The notes under the pieces are model-generated. The model saw only the letters and a program-made list of their open reading frames with translations, did not search any database and had not been told where the DNA came from. DNA of 64,000 nt, from NCBI GenBank assembly GCA_937871505.1, contig CALMPF010000042.1:121384-185383 (forward strand), written 5' to 3'. This DNA comes from an uncultured Planctomycetia bacterium. Lineage in GTDB: Bacteria > Planctomycetota > Phycisphaerae > Phycisphaerales > SM1A02. Position numbers and translations under genes: made by a program. Below are positions 26,713 to 34,334 of this stretch, in pieces. The first letter of the stretch is position 1. Each line of letters starts with the position of its first letter.

Positions 26713-27495
26713 GTGGCCCTCACGTACGCAAGCTATCTGAAGATTCCCGAGCTGCTCCGGCTCCAGCAGCCCCTCTCGGAGGGACCCGAGCACGATGAGA
26801 TGCTCTTCATCGTGATCCACCAGGTCTACGAGCTCTGGTTCCGGCAGCAGATCCACGAGGCCGAGCGGCTTCGGGACCGGCTTCGCGCCGGCGACGGGGT
26901 CGCGGCGACCGGGACGCTCAAGCGGATGCTCGTCATTCTCAAGACCATGGTGAAGCAGATCGACGTCCTCGAAACGATGACGCCGATCGACTTCCTCTCG
27001 TTCCGCGCCCGGCTGGAGAACTCCAGCGGCTTTCAGTCGGCGCAGTTCCGCGAGTTCGAATTTCTCCTCGGCCACAAGCGGCGCGGTCCCTTGGGGAACT
27101 ACCCGGCCGGCACCGCCGAGCGGGCCGCGCTGGAGCGCCGTCTCGAGGAACCGACGATCTGGGAGGCGTTTCTCGCCTACCTGCGGTGCCGCGGCTTCGA
27201 GATCCCGCCGGAGGCCTTCCCCGCCGCGCCGTCGGACCCGACGCCGTCCGCAGCCGCGCTGCATCCGATCCTGATCGGGATCTATCGAACCCGCCCCGAG
27301 GAGCGCTCGCTCTGCGAGCTCCTCGTCGATCTCGACGAGGGCATCCAGGAGTGGCGCTACCGCCACGTGAAGATGGTCGAGCGCACGATCGGCCGCAAGC
27401 CCGGCACCGGCGGTTCGCCCGGCGTGGAGTATCTCGTGAAGACGCTCTTCGCCCCCCTCTTCCCCGACCTCTGGGCCATCCGCGCCGATCTGTAG
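26713..27495 (+). CDS. kynA: tryptophan 2,3-dioxygenase
   Basis: 260 residues from GTG 26713; the open frame to the left is antisense-like. The start T-Y-A-S-Y-L-K-I-P-E-L-L, the motif F-I-V-I-H-Q-V-Y-E-L-W-F with His36 (substrate contact), and W-R-Y-R-H-V-K-M-V-E-R-T-I-G with His218 (proximal heme ligand) are diagnostic. G-T-G-G-S-x-G-V-E-Y-L closes the active site. It opens the indole ring of tryptophan to N-formylkynurenine, the first step of the kynurenine pathway. No other kynurenine gene is in the window, and it is divergent from the YebC gene. Confidence 0.95.
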   Translation: MALTYASYLKIPELLRLQQPLSEGPEHDEMLFIVIHQVYELWFRQQIHEAERLRDRLRAGDGVAATGTLKRMLVILKTMVKQIDVLETMTPIDFLSFRARLENSSGFQSAQFREFEFLLGHKRRGPLGNYPAGTAERAALERRLEEPTIWEAFLAYLRCRGFEIPPEAFPAAPSDPTPSAAALHPILIGIYRTRPEERSLCELLVDLDEGIQEWRYRHVKMVERTIGRKPGTGGSPGVEYLVKTLFAPLFPDLWAIRADL

Positions 27496-28001
27496 TGTTC
27501 CGGCTCCAGCGCCCCGCGGAGCGTCGCAGCGTTCGGCGAAGGTCCTTCGCGCCGCAGGCGATCGATCCGAGACGAGGCTCGAAACGTGGGCACTGCGCAC
27601 GCTCGGAGTCGAAGGCGGCACACGAGAAGTCCGATCGCGCGGGCCGGTGCAGCAGGAGCGTCGGGCGCGTCGGGAGCGTCGGGCGCGTCGGGCGCGTCGG
27701 GCGCGGCAGCGACGCGGGTGCCGGGCGCAGAGGTCGCGGCCGACCCCGCTCCGACACCGCGCGGGAGCGTCTAACGCGCCAGCGACGCAGGTGTTGATGG
27801 AAGCCCGCGGCCGCGCGATCGACGCGTGACGGCGGGGCGATCCCGCGACGGCGCACTGGCGACACGCGGACCACGCGGACCCATCGAACCGCCCCACGCG
27901 GCCGGCCGTGTATACTCGCCCCGGTCTTCGGACCCCAACCTCCTCGCGACCGCGCAGAGCGCGGGACCGGGCGGGGCACGAAGCCCGATGCTTCCCCCGA
28001 A
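27496..28001. other. intergenic spacer with 9-bp minisatellite and tRNA promoter
   Basis: About 500 bp. Positions 27658-27702 are five tandem copies of a 9-bp unit, GCGTCGGG(C/A). A TATACT box at 27911-27916 is the likely -10 of the tRNA gene. I see no coding sequence. Confidence 0.6.
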
Positions 28002-28073
28002 GCGGGCGTAGTTCAGCGGTAGAACGTCAGCTTCCCAAGCTGAATGTCGCCGGTTCGATCCCGGTCGCCCGCT
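28002..28073 (+). tRNA. tRNA-Gly (anticodon CCC)
   Basis: A complete cloverleaf can be drawn. The 7-bp acceptor pairs GCGGGCG with CGCCCGC, followed by discriminator T. The D arm contains GTTCAGCGGTAGAAC. The anticodon stem TCAGC/GCTGA closes the loop TTCCCAA, giving anticodon CCC. The T loop is TTCGATC. CCA is not encoded. The decayed prophage starts right behind it, in line with tRNA genes being common phage integration sites. Confidence 0.93.
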
Positions 28074-28091
28074 TTGTCTGAAACCCTGCCG

Positions 28092-28110
28092 AACGCGCAG
28101 CTTGCGCGTT
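28092..28110 (+). terminator. short hairpin after tRNA-Gly
   Basis: A perfect 8-bp stem (AACGCGCA/TGCGCGTT) with a 3-nt loop starts 18 nt past the tRNA. There is no clear T-run. Confidence 0.45.
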
Positions 28111-28207
28111 ACCCGTCCGCATCCGGCGGGCGAGGGTGCGGCCTTTCCGTGCGAAACACCCGTCAACTGACGGGAAAGTTCGCGGAGGTCGCGCCCCTCT
28201 CCAGTTC

Positions 28208-28706
28208 ATCGGCGTGCACGGGAAGCTCCTCGACTCGCTCGTCGCGGCGCGGGGTGACGACTTCACCCGCTGCGTCGCGGAGTGCGGCGCAGGGCCGGAT
28301 CGGAAGTCGGCGAGCTTCGCCGTGCGCGAAGCCCGAGTCACGCTTCAGACGGCGCTGCCGCGAGCGGGTCAGGAGGGCGCGATCGACGCCGGGCTCGATG
28401 CACTGGCCGCGGAACGCATCGGCCGGGCGTGGCGACGCGACGACGGCTCAGAGGTGCGGAGCGAGCGCTGCCTGATCGACGCGAACCGGGACCAGGCGTC
28501 GGACGTCGTCTCCCAGTTCTGCCGCCAGACCAGCGCCAGCGGGATCTTGATGCCCGGCCACGGCCGCGTCGGACGAGGAGTTCGGCGCGGCGCTCGCTGG
28601 AGATCGTCGGCGGGATCGTGATGCCCGGGCACGGCCGCTGCGTCGGCGCGGCGAGTGTCCCCTTCGCCGAGCACAAGCGCAAGCGCGGCGAGCGGGTCGG
28701 GCTTAA
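28208..28706 (+). pseudogene. phage terminase large subunit (GpA family) fragment
   Basis: Frame 2 encodes a recognisable GpA-type stretch: R-R-D-D-G-S-E-V-R-S-E-R-C-L-I-D-A-N-x-D-Q-A-S-D-V-V, then Q-F-C-R-Q and M-P-G-H-G-R. The reading frame then changes, and frame 1 continues with I-V-M-P-G-H-G-R-C-V-G-A-A-S-V-P-F and K-R-K-R-G-E-R-V-G-L-N. The M-P-G-H-G-R segment is present twice about 75 nt apart, as if locally duplicated. Homology stops at 28706, where a host foldback repeat begins. The gene lacks its start, its ATPase domain and its end. Confidence 0.75.
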
Positions 28707-28787
28707 CACTACAGCGCTGGAACTCGTCTGCTGCGGCCGCCCGGATGCGGCGTTCTGGCGGCGTCGCAGCTCGGCTTCGGGCCTCGA
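28704..28787 (+). repeat. foldback repeat family 1, copy 1 (truncated)
   Basis: The 81 bp at 28707-28787 match 47847-47927 with two mismatches. The right arm found in the 47.8-kb copy is missing here. The left end coincides exactly with the loss of terminase homology, so this copy interrupts the phage gene. Confidence 0.85.
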
Positions 28788-29076
28788 TGCAGGGCACGGT
28801 GCTCTTCGGGACGGACACCAAGCCCGAGGCCCGGCCCCGGGACCGGCTGTCGGAGATCCGGAGGGCCAAGGCGCGAGCGAGAAGGCGGCCCCGAACCCGA
28901 ACCGAGAGGATCAGCGCGGCCTGCGATCTCCCGCCTGTGGCTGCGCCCGCCTCCGGGTGGTGTACACCCGTCGGGCATGGGGAGGCAGGCTCGTTCGGCG
29001 GCGGGAGTTCCGCCACTGCGGGCGGCGGCTGACAAGCACCGAGCAACCGGGTGGCGGAGAGCCGATAAGCCCCTGA
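28788..29076. other. unassigned stretch inside the prophage remnant
   Basis: About 290 bp with open but unconvincing frames. I recognise no domain. It probably contains decayed phage or flanking sequence. Confidence 0.4.
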
Positions 29077-29141
29077 ATCGGCCGTGTTTTCGGCATCCGC
29101 GAAAGTCCACGGTGGACACTGGCCGATCCTTGTGGTACAGT
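29077..29141 (+). promoter_or_regulatory. sigma-70-type promoter and palindromic operator of the regulator-toxin pair
   Basis: TGGACA (29113-29118) and TACAGT (29136-29141) are separated by exactly 17 nt. A perfect palindrome GTCCAC-G-GTGGAC (29105-29117) overlaps the -35 box. A wider inverted repeat (ATCGGCC at 29077-29083 and GGCCGAT at 29121-29127) encloses it. The position suggests autorepression by the XRE-domain protein encoded just downstream; that link is inferred. Confidence 0.7.
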
Positions 29142-29168
29142 TTCGAGATTCACGAAGGAGACCACATC

Positions 29169-30269
29169 TTGATTGGAGAGCGACTCAAGACCGCACGAAC
29201 CCAGCGCGGCTGGACGCTTGAGGCTCTATCTGGCCAGACCCAGATCCCCGTTTCCTCGCTCAGCGAGTTCGAAACGGGTAGGCGCGAGCCGCGACTGACC
29301 CATCTGGAAGCACTCGCTCGCGCCCACGGCAAGTCTGTCAGCTGGTTCTTCGAGCCCGTCGACGCGCTCGCCGAAGTCGTGCTCTGGCGCGAGCGACCTC
29401 AAGCCGACGAGGCCGCAGCGATCGAAGGGCAGTTCCTGAAGCTGTGTCGGTGGTACCGCAATCTCGAGGACTGGTGCGATGAACACCGCCCCTGCCTGCT
29501 GCCAGACGCTCGCCCCAACGGCGACCGGTTCGATTGGTCGGACGTTCAGCATCTGGCCAACGCGGTGCGGAACCACCTCAATCTCGGCCAGCGGCCAGCG
29601 TCTTCGCTGTTGAACGTCCTGGAGAACGGCTGCGGGGTTCGCGTGTTCCACCTCGAGTTCAGTCCCACTGGGTCCGCCGCGTGCACACGCGACGAGACGC
29701 TTGGCATGGCGATCCTTCTGAACGCCAACAACAAGCGGTGGCGGAGGAACTTCGACCTCGCCCACGAGTTGTTCCACCTGCTGACCTGGCGGGTCTTCCG
29801 GACGGGACCGAACGCTCATGAGGCCACCGAACAAGAGGAGAAGTTCGCCGACAAGTTCGCCTCGTGCCTCTTGATCCCGGAAGACGCGCTGCGCGACGCG
29901 ATCGGTGCAGCGCTGAAGTCACGCGGTACGCTGAAGCACATCGAGCTCTTCGACATCGCACGGCAGTTCGACGTGTCGATCGACGCGCTGCTCTGGCGGA
30001 TGCACTGGATCTTCAGCCGCGACGTCAAGGAGACGCAGCGGGATCTGGAGATCTGCCGGGCGTTCCGGGAGACCGTTGACGTCCGCGAGGACACGAAGCC
30101 GCCCTCATTGCCGGAGCGCTACCGCGCGCTGGCGCTTCGTGCGATCCGAGAGGGAGAACTGTCGATCGGCCGCGCTGCGGAGTATCTTGGCCTGAGCCGC
30201 AGGGAAGCGATGGCTCTGGACGACCTCGAGGATGTCACGGATGACTCGATCTCGCTTCATCCTGCTTGA
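29169..30269 (+). CDS. XRE-family regulator with ImmA/IrrE metallopeptidase domain (antitoxin-like)
   Basis: 366 residues from TTG 29169, chosen because AAGGAG lies 8 nt upstream. Residues 3-58 are an XRE helix-turn-helix (R-L-K-T-A-R-T-Q-R-G-W-T-L-E-A-L). Residues about 125-260 are an ImmA/IrrE (COG2856) domain with zinc motif H-E-L-F-H at 199-203 and the downstream E-E-K-F-A-D. Residues about 318-350 (A-L-R-A-I-R-E-G-E-L-S-I-G-R-A-A-E-Y-L-G-L-S-R) resemble the UPF0175-type helix-turn-helix found in antitoxins. The gene overlaps the PIN gene downstream. It likely represses the pair's own promoter and may be cleaved or act by proteolysis. Confidence 0.88.
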   Translation: MIGERLKTARTQRGWTLEALSGQTQIPVSSLSEFETGRREPRLTHLEALARAHGKSVSWFFEPVDALAEVVLWRERPQADEAAAIEGQFLKLCRWYRNLEDWCDEHRPCLLPDARPNGDRFDWSDVQHLANAVRNHLNLGQRPASSLLNVLENGCGVRVFHLEFSPTGSAACTRDETLGMAILLNANNKRWRRNFDLAHELFHLLTWRVFRTGPNAHEATEQEEKFADKFASCLLIPEDALRDAIGAALKSRGTLKHIELFDIARQFDVSIDALLWRMHWIFSRDVKETQRDLEICRAFRETVDVREDTKPPSLPERYRALALRAIREGELSIGRAAEYLGLSRREAMALDDLEDVTDDSISLHPA

Positions 30270-30771
30270 CGCGAATGTCGTCATCCGCCTCTTCGAGCTC
30301 GACCTCTGGAAGCAGGTCGTCGCGCGCTGCCAGATTGTCATCGCCCAGACGGTCGTCGACGAAGCGCACTTCTTCGAGCGGGGTGGCGATCGCTCTCCCA
30401 TTGACTGGGAAGAGATTGTCCGCGCAGGCTCGGTCGAGATCCGCGCCATGACCGCGACCGAGGTCCAGATCTACTGCAACAGGTTCGATCCGACGTACTA
30501 CGAGAAACTCGATCCGGGAGAGGCGGAGTCGCTCGCGCTTCTGGAACGAGAGACCGAAGCTCGCATCTGCTCGGCGGACAAGATCGTGTGGCGCGTGCTC
30601 GGCAACACGAATCAGGCGGATCGCGGCGTTTCGCTCGAGGAGATCCTGAAGCAGATCGGGCTGACCAAGGCGCTGCCCGAGCGGTTCTCCAAGGCCTTCC
30701 GGGAGAAATGGTGTAAGGCGGGCAGCGTCGAGCGCTTCATGGGCCTTGGCGACGGATCGAGTCCGTTCTGA
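30241..30771 (+). CDS. PIN-domain ribonuclease, toxin-like
   Basis: 176 residues from ATG 30241, which has GAGG 9 nt upstream; ATG 30232 is in frame but has no spacing to that site. It overlaps the regulator gene by 29 nt. Acidic PIN residues are visible: Asp in F-I-L-L-D-A-N-V-V-I, Glu in T-V-V-D-E-A, Glu in D-P-G-E-A-E-S, and Asp in I-C-S-A-D-K. PIN domains of this layout are Mg-dependent RNases, often the toxin of VapBC-type pairs. The partner here is not a small VapB but a large XRE/ImmA protein, an arrangement predicted earlier for COG2856-containing systems. Confidence 0.83.
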   Translation: MTRSRFILLDANVVIRLFELDLWKQVVARCQIVIAQTVVDEAHFFERGGDRSPIDWEEIVRAGSVEIRAMTATEVQIYCNRFDPTYYEKLDPGEAESLALLERETEARICSADKIVWRVLGNTNQADRGVSLEEILKQIGLTKALPERFSKAFREKWCKAGSVERFMGLGDGSSPF

Positions 30772-30772
30772 T

Positions 30773-30901
30773 GTTTACCGGTGGAACGATCTCTCCGTTC
30801 GCGGCCGGACCGCGCACCTCGCGAGCAAGGACGCGGCGAAGGAGCCCGCCAAGGCGCTCCGAATCACCCGGCTGATTCCTCCCGGCGCGGAGGGCGGCTG
30901 A
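30773..30901 (+). pseudogene. orphan C-terminal tail of a phage gene upstream of the portal
   Basis: The frame ending at TGA 30899-30901 reads W-N-D-L-S-V-R-G-R-T-A-H-L-A-S-K and onward to P-P-G-A-E-G-G. It has coding-like composition and ends one base before the portal start. It has no start codon of its own, so it looks like the leftover end of the gene that preceded the portal gene before the regulator-toxin pair arrived. I do not recognise the family. Confidence 0.4.
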
Positions 30902-30902
30902 G

Positions 30903-32123
30903 GTGCTCGGGCTCTTCACGCGCAAGCCAGGGACCGACGCCGCGCCGCGGCAGGTCGCGCCGACCAAGGGCGGCCGCGTGGTTCGCGTGGTCCGTGCAGG
31001 CTTCGACTCGGCGGTTACCAACGAGCACAACCGACGCCACTGGTCGAACGCCGACGGCTTGAGCGCCGACGCAGCCGCGTCGCCGGAGATCCGTCGCACG
31101 GTGCGCAACCGCGCTCGCTACGAGGTCGCCAACAACTCCTACGCGCGTGGCATCGTCCTGACGCTCGCCAACGACGTCATCGGCATCGGTCCAAGGCTCA
31201 AGTTGCTGACCGACAGCGCCGACGCCAACCAGCGCATCGAGCGCGAGTTCACGCGCTGGGCCAAGGCGATCCGCCTGCCCGAGAAGCTTCGCACCATGCG
31301 GATGGCTCGGGCGCAGGACGGCGAGGCCTTCCTCGTCCTGACCGACAACCCCCGGCTGCCGACGCCGATCAAGCTCGACGTCCGGCTCGTCGAGGCCGAT
31401 CGGGTCACGACGCCCGATCTGCTAACGCTCCTCGACGGCAGCGTCGACGGGATCGTCTTCGACGACCTCGGCAATCCCGTCGAGTACCACGTCCTCAAGG
31501 AGCACCCCGGCGGCACTGGGAGCGCAACGCTCGGCTTCGAATACGACCGCGTTCCCGCCGAGGCGGTGATCCACTTCTTCCGTGTCGACCGGGCGGGCCA
31601 GTCGCGGGGCATCCCCGACATCACGCCTGCGCTGCCGCTCTTCGCGCAGCTCCGCGGCTACACGCTCGCGGTGCTCGGCGCTGCGGAAGCCGCGGCCGAC
31701 TTCGCGGGCATCCTCTACACCGATGCGCCTGCCAATGGCGAGGCCGAGAGCGTCGAGCCGATGGACTCGATCGAGCTCGAGGCGCGCTCGCTGCTCACGA
31801 TGCCCGGCGGCTGGAAGATGGCGCAGGTCCAGGCGGAGCAGCCGTCGACGACCTACGCCGAGTTCAAGCGCGAACTGCTCAACGAGATCGCCCGCTGCCT
31901 GAACATGCCGTTCAACGTCGCGGCGGGCAATTCGTCGGGTTACAACTACGCCTCGGGTCGCCTCGACCACCAGACGTACTTCAAGTCGATCCGCGTCGGG
32001 AGCATTCGGTACAACCACCACCACTCCTCTCACGCGCCAGCCAGAAGGTGGCGAGTTCCGCCCTCGGGGAGCGTCCGGCCGGCGTCGACTTCGCCACCGG
32101 CTGCTTGGGGAGAGCGCCCGTGA
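30903..32123 (+). CDS. phage portal protein, lambda GpB family, C-terminally truncated
   Basis: GTG 30903 directly follows the preceding stop. Portal-like features are N-S-Y-A-R-G-I-V-x-T-L-A-N-D-V-I-G, G-E-A-F-L-V-L, the H-x-F-R-V-D-R-A-G-Q-S-R-G-I-P motif, and L-N-M-P-F-N-V-A-A-G-N-S-S-G-Y-N-Y-A-S-G-R-L-D. Homology ends around residue 365 (F-K-S-I-R-V, near 31998), and the last 40 codons are unrelated, Ser/Pro/His-rich sequence. Full portals of this family have about 120 more residues. The protein would form the DNA entry ring of a phage head; here it is almost surely non-functional. Confidence 0.75.
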   Translation: MLGLFTRKPGTDAAPRQVAPTKGGRVVRVVRAGFDSAVTNEHNRRHWSNADGLSADAAASPEIRRTVRNRARYEVANNSYARGIVLTLANDVIGIGPRLKLLTDSADANQRIEREFTRWAKAIRLPEKLRTMRMARAQDGEAFLVLTDNPRLPTPIKLDVRLVEADRVTTPDLLTLLDGSVDGIVFDDLGNPVEYHVLKEHPGGTGSATLGFEYDRVPAEAVIHFFRVDRAGQSRGIPDITPALPLFAQLRGYTLAVLGAAEAAADFAGILYTDAPANGEAESVEPMDSIELEARSLLTMPGGWKMAQVQAEQPSTTYAEFKRELLNEIARCLNMPFNVAAGNSSGYNYASGRLDHQTYFKSIRVGSIRYNHHHSSHAPARRWRVPPSGSVRPASTSPPAAWGERP

Positions 32124-32233
32124 ACGTGCCGCCGCGATCGCCCGCGCACCCTCGACGAGGTTGGGATTCATTGACGTCGAAGAGGTCGGGCTCTTCTGTC
32201 CACGCTCGCGACCGTGGCAGGTGGCTCGCCGCG

Positions 32234-33436
32234 TCACTTCGTCGGGGCGGGCTCGCGAACGCGCTCGGCGAGAAACGCCTCGATCGCCGCCGTCGCCTGC
32301 GCCGAGGCGCCTTCGTCGAACGCGACCAGCCCCGAGCGCCCGGGGAAAGACCCGAGCGTGATGGTGGAAGGCTGGGCGTGCGCCGAGACGTCGAAGCCGT
32401 GACGCGCTCCCGGCAGCACGAGCAAGGTCGCCTGCGGGTGCGGCGCGCTCCCGCTCGCCGAGCGCCGCGCAGCCGACGGCGGAGAGCGGATCGCGGCGGT
32501 GAGCGCTGCGGCCGAGACGAAATCATCGCGGTCGCCGAGGACGATGAGCGTGGGGATGGCGAGATTCGCCAGCAATGAGGGGTCGACAGCCGGATACCAG
32601 AGCACCGCCGCGCGCAGCCCGAGCTCGTCGCAGCGGCGGCGATCCGCGAGCAGCGGGAGGACCTCGGCGGCGCCGAAGGACCACGTCATGATGGCGCCCG
32701 GATCGCCGTAGCTCAGACGGCTCGAACGTCGCGTCCAGTCGATCACCTGCTCGATGGCCCATGCGGTCCTGCCGCCCGGGGGCGCCTGCGGCCGACCCCG
32801 CACGGAGCGGTAGGCCGCGCGTGCGTCGACGATCATCGCCTGCCATCCTGCGCTCGCGAACGACTCCGCGACATCGGCAGCGCGTCCAGCATCCCCGAGC
32901 ACTTCGCTTCCCGAGCCGTCGGGCAGGAGCAGGATCCAGCGATCGAATCGCGCGCGCTGCGGCGCTGCGGCCGCCGGACCAGAGGAGCCGTCGAGCCTGA
33001 CGTCCGGCGACACGGCGCCGGAGCCCGCGCGGGCCGGAAACCAGAAGACGCCGCGGGCGACCCCTTGCTCACCGGCGGGCGCGTAGCGAGCACGCGACGC
33101 ACCGCCCGATCCACGCGCCGGGATCTCCTCGGAGGACCCCGGCGTGCGCTGCGCAGGGGGCTGGTCGCCGGAGCGCCCGCCGGTTCGTCCCGCATCGGTC
33201 GAACCACACCCGAAGAGCAGCGCCAGGCTTGCGATCCCCGCCATCGCCGCGGCGCAACGCCGCCAGCTCCGCGCGGCCTCGCTCGTCGACTCTGCGTGCC
33301 GATCGCCGCCGACCGCGGCTCGTTCCCAGACCGTCGCACTGCCCGCAGCGGAGCGTCCGAGGAGACCCTTGCGCCCGCACGCGCGATCAAAGCCGAGTCC
33401 GAGACCGAGACCTGACTTGAATTCGAAGGGGCTCAT
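32234..33436 (-). CDS. putative lipoprotein, dienelactone-hydrolase-like alpha/beta-hydrolase
   Basis: 400 residues from ATG 33436, with GGGAGAG some 10 nt upstream; ATG 33244 is an internal alternative that would start just before the signal segment. The hydrophobic stretch M-A-G-I-A-S-L-A-L-L-F-G-C ends in a lipobox. The C-terminal half is an alpha/beta-hydrolase: nucleophile in M-T-W-S-F-G-A, acid in L-G-D-R-D-D-F and His in G-A-R-H-G-F-D, the order found in dienelactone hydrolases. The middle region (residues 85-170) is low-complexity. The natural substrate is unknown. The gene ends about 110 nt from the truncated prophage. Confidence 0.75.
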   Translation of the reverse strand: MSPFEFKSGLGLGLGFDRACGRKGLLGRSAAGSATVWERAAVGGDRHAESTSEAARSWRRCAAAMAGIASLALLFGCGSTDAGRTGGRSGDQPPAQRTPGSSEEIPARGSGGASRARYAPAGEQGVARGVFWFPARAGSGAVSPDVRLDGSSGPAAAAPQRARFDRWILLLPDGSGSEVLGDAGRAADVAESFASAGWQAMIVDARAAYRSVRGRPQAPPGGRTAWAIEQVIDWTRRSSRLSYGDPGAIMTWSFGAAEVLPLLADRRRCDELGLRAAVLWYPAVDPSLLANLAIPTLIVLGDRDDFVSAAALTAAIRSPPSAARRSASGSAPHPQATLLVLPGARHGFDVSAHAQPSTITLGSFPGRSGLVAFDEGASAQATAAIEAFLAERVREPAPTK

Positions 33437-34334
33437 CTCGTTGCACTCTCCCCTGGCGCGGCGTGTCCTGAGGCCGACCTCCGCGGCGCACTTGTGACGA
33501 TCCCGAGGTCGGCGAAACGGGAGCGGAGAACGGGAGCGACGATGGTACCGAGCCGTCCTCCACAGGTCCCGTCACCCGATCGACAAGGTCGCGCAAACGA
33601 CGAGGTCACCCGATCGCCGAGGTCACCCAGTCGCCGCGGTCACGCCGTCGACACCCGGTGTGCGGGGAGCGAGCGACGCAGCGACGATGCGCCGTTGCGG
33701 CACGCTGCGTGGCAGACGATCGAGGGCATCGCCGGAGGCGCGGCGCGCCTCCCGAGGCGGGGCGCCGGTCCTCCGACCGTCCAGCGCCCGAGGGCCGGCG
33801 GAGCCTCTTGACAATGGCGCGCAAGCCACTACCATGCCGCCTGTAACAACTGGCTTCGAAGTCCTGCGGGCGGGAGCCTTCAAATCCGCCGTTTGAAGTG
33901 CACCGATGGTTTCTTTGCGCGCACTTCACAGTTCCTTCATGGCCTCGTGCTCCAGGTTCCTGGCCGCTTCGCGAGAACTGATCGCGACCGCACTTCGTCG
34001 GGAGCGCGCCCGAAAGCCGCGCCCGAAAGCCGCGAGGATGGCCCCGGTTCAAAGTCCGATCGGCCACGCGGGGATTCGAACGCAATGTGCATTCCTGAAA
34101 TTCTCCGGAAATTGCGCTGAATTCAGGATCTGATCTCGACTTGCGTGCGTACTCCTCGGTTCGGGCGATCAGGGCCGCTTCCGGTCCGCTCCCGTGCGGC
34201 GCATGTATGCGCCGGTCCGCAGCGATCTGAAGCGCTTTTATAGGCAATCTGATTGGGTCATCCGCCCGCGACTCCGGCGCTTCGGTTCGTCGCGTCTGCT
34301 TCCTCACACCCCAACTTCTGGAGACAACGTTCGA
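33437..34334. other. long non-coding spacer with tandem repeat and promoter
   Basis: About 900 bp without a convincing gene. Positions 33602-33652 are three copies of a 17-bp unit beginning GAGGTCACCC. A TTGACA/TACCAT promoter sits at 33808-33835. The stretch 33880-34300 is less GC-rich than its surroundings and contains several small hairpins (for example CTTCAAA/TTTGAAG). At 34072-34090 there is a sequence resembling the T-loop and 3' acceptor strand of a tRNA, with no partner strand. Confidence 0.5.
33808..33835 (+). promoter_or_regulatory. strong sigma-70-like promoter, long leader before the exported gene
   Basis: TTGACA (33808-33813), a 16-nt spacer and TACCAT (33830-33835). The next start codon is about 500 nt downstream, so the transcript would have a long leader or be a separate non-coding RNA. 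Confidence 0.4.

Larger units (their letters stand above)
28205..32123 (+). mobile_element. remnant of a lambda-type prophage next to tRNA-Gly
   Basis: The segment holds a broken terminase large subunit, an intact regulator/toxin pair, a short orphan coding tail and a C-terminally truncated portal gene, in the packaging-module order of lambda-like phages. No integrase, capsid, tail or lysis gene is visible, so it cannot be an active phage. Its left border lies about 130 nt beyond tRNA-Gly. The right border is not marked by a copy of the tRNA 3' end that I can find. Confidence 0.75.

Noticed and set aside
28282..29076. 264-codon frame covering the terminase remnant, the repeat and beyond
   Set aside because: Homology is confined to a short middle section; the frame simply stays open through the repeat and unrelated sequence.
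34072..34090. Possible tRNA on the minus strand (TTCGAATCCCCGCGTGGCC)
   Set aside because: Only a T loop and 3' strand are present; the 5' T-stem and acceptor strands do not pair. It does not match the tRNA-Gly 3' end either, so it is not an obvious att site of the prophage.
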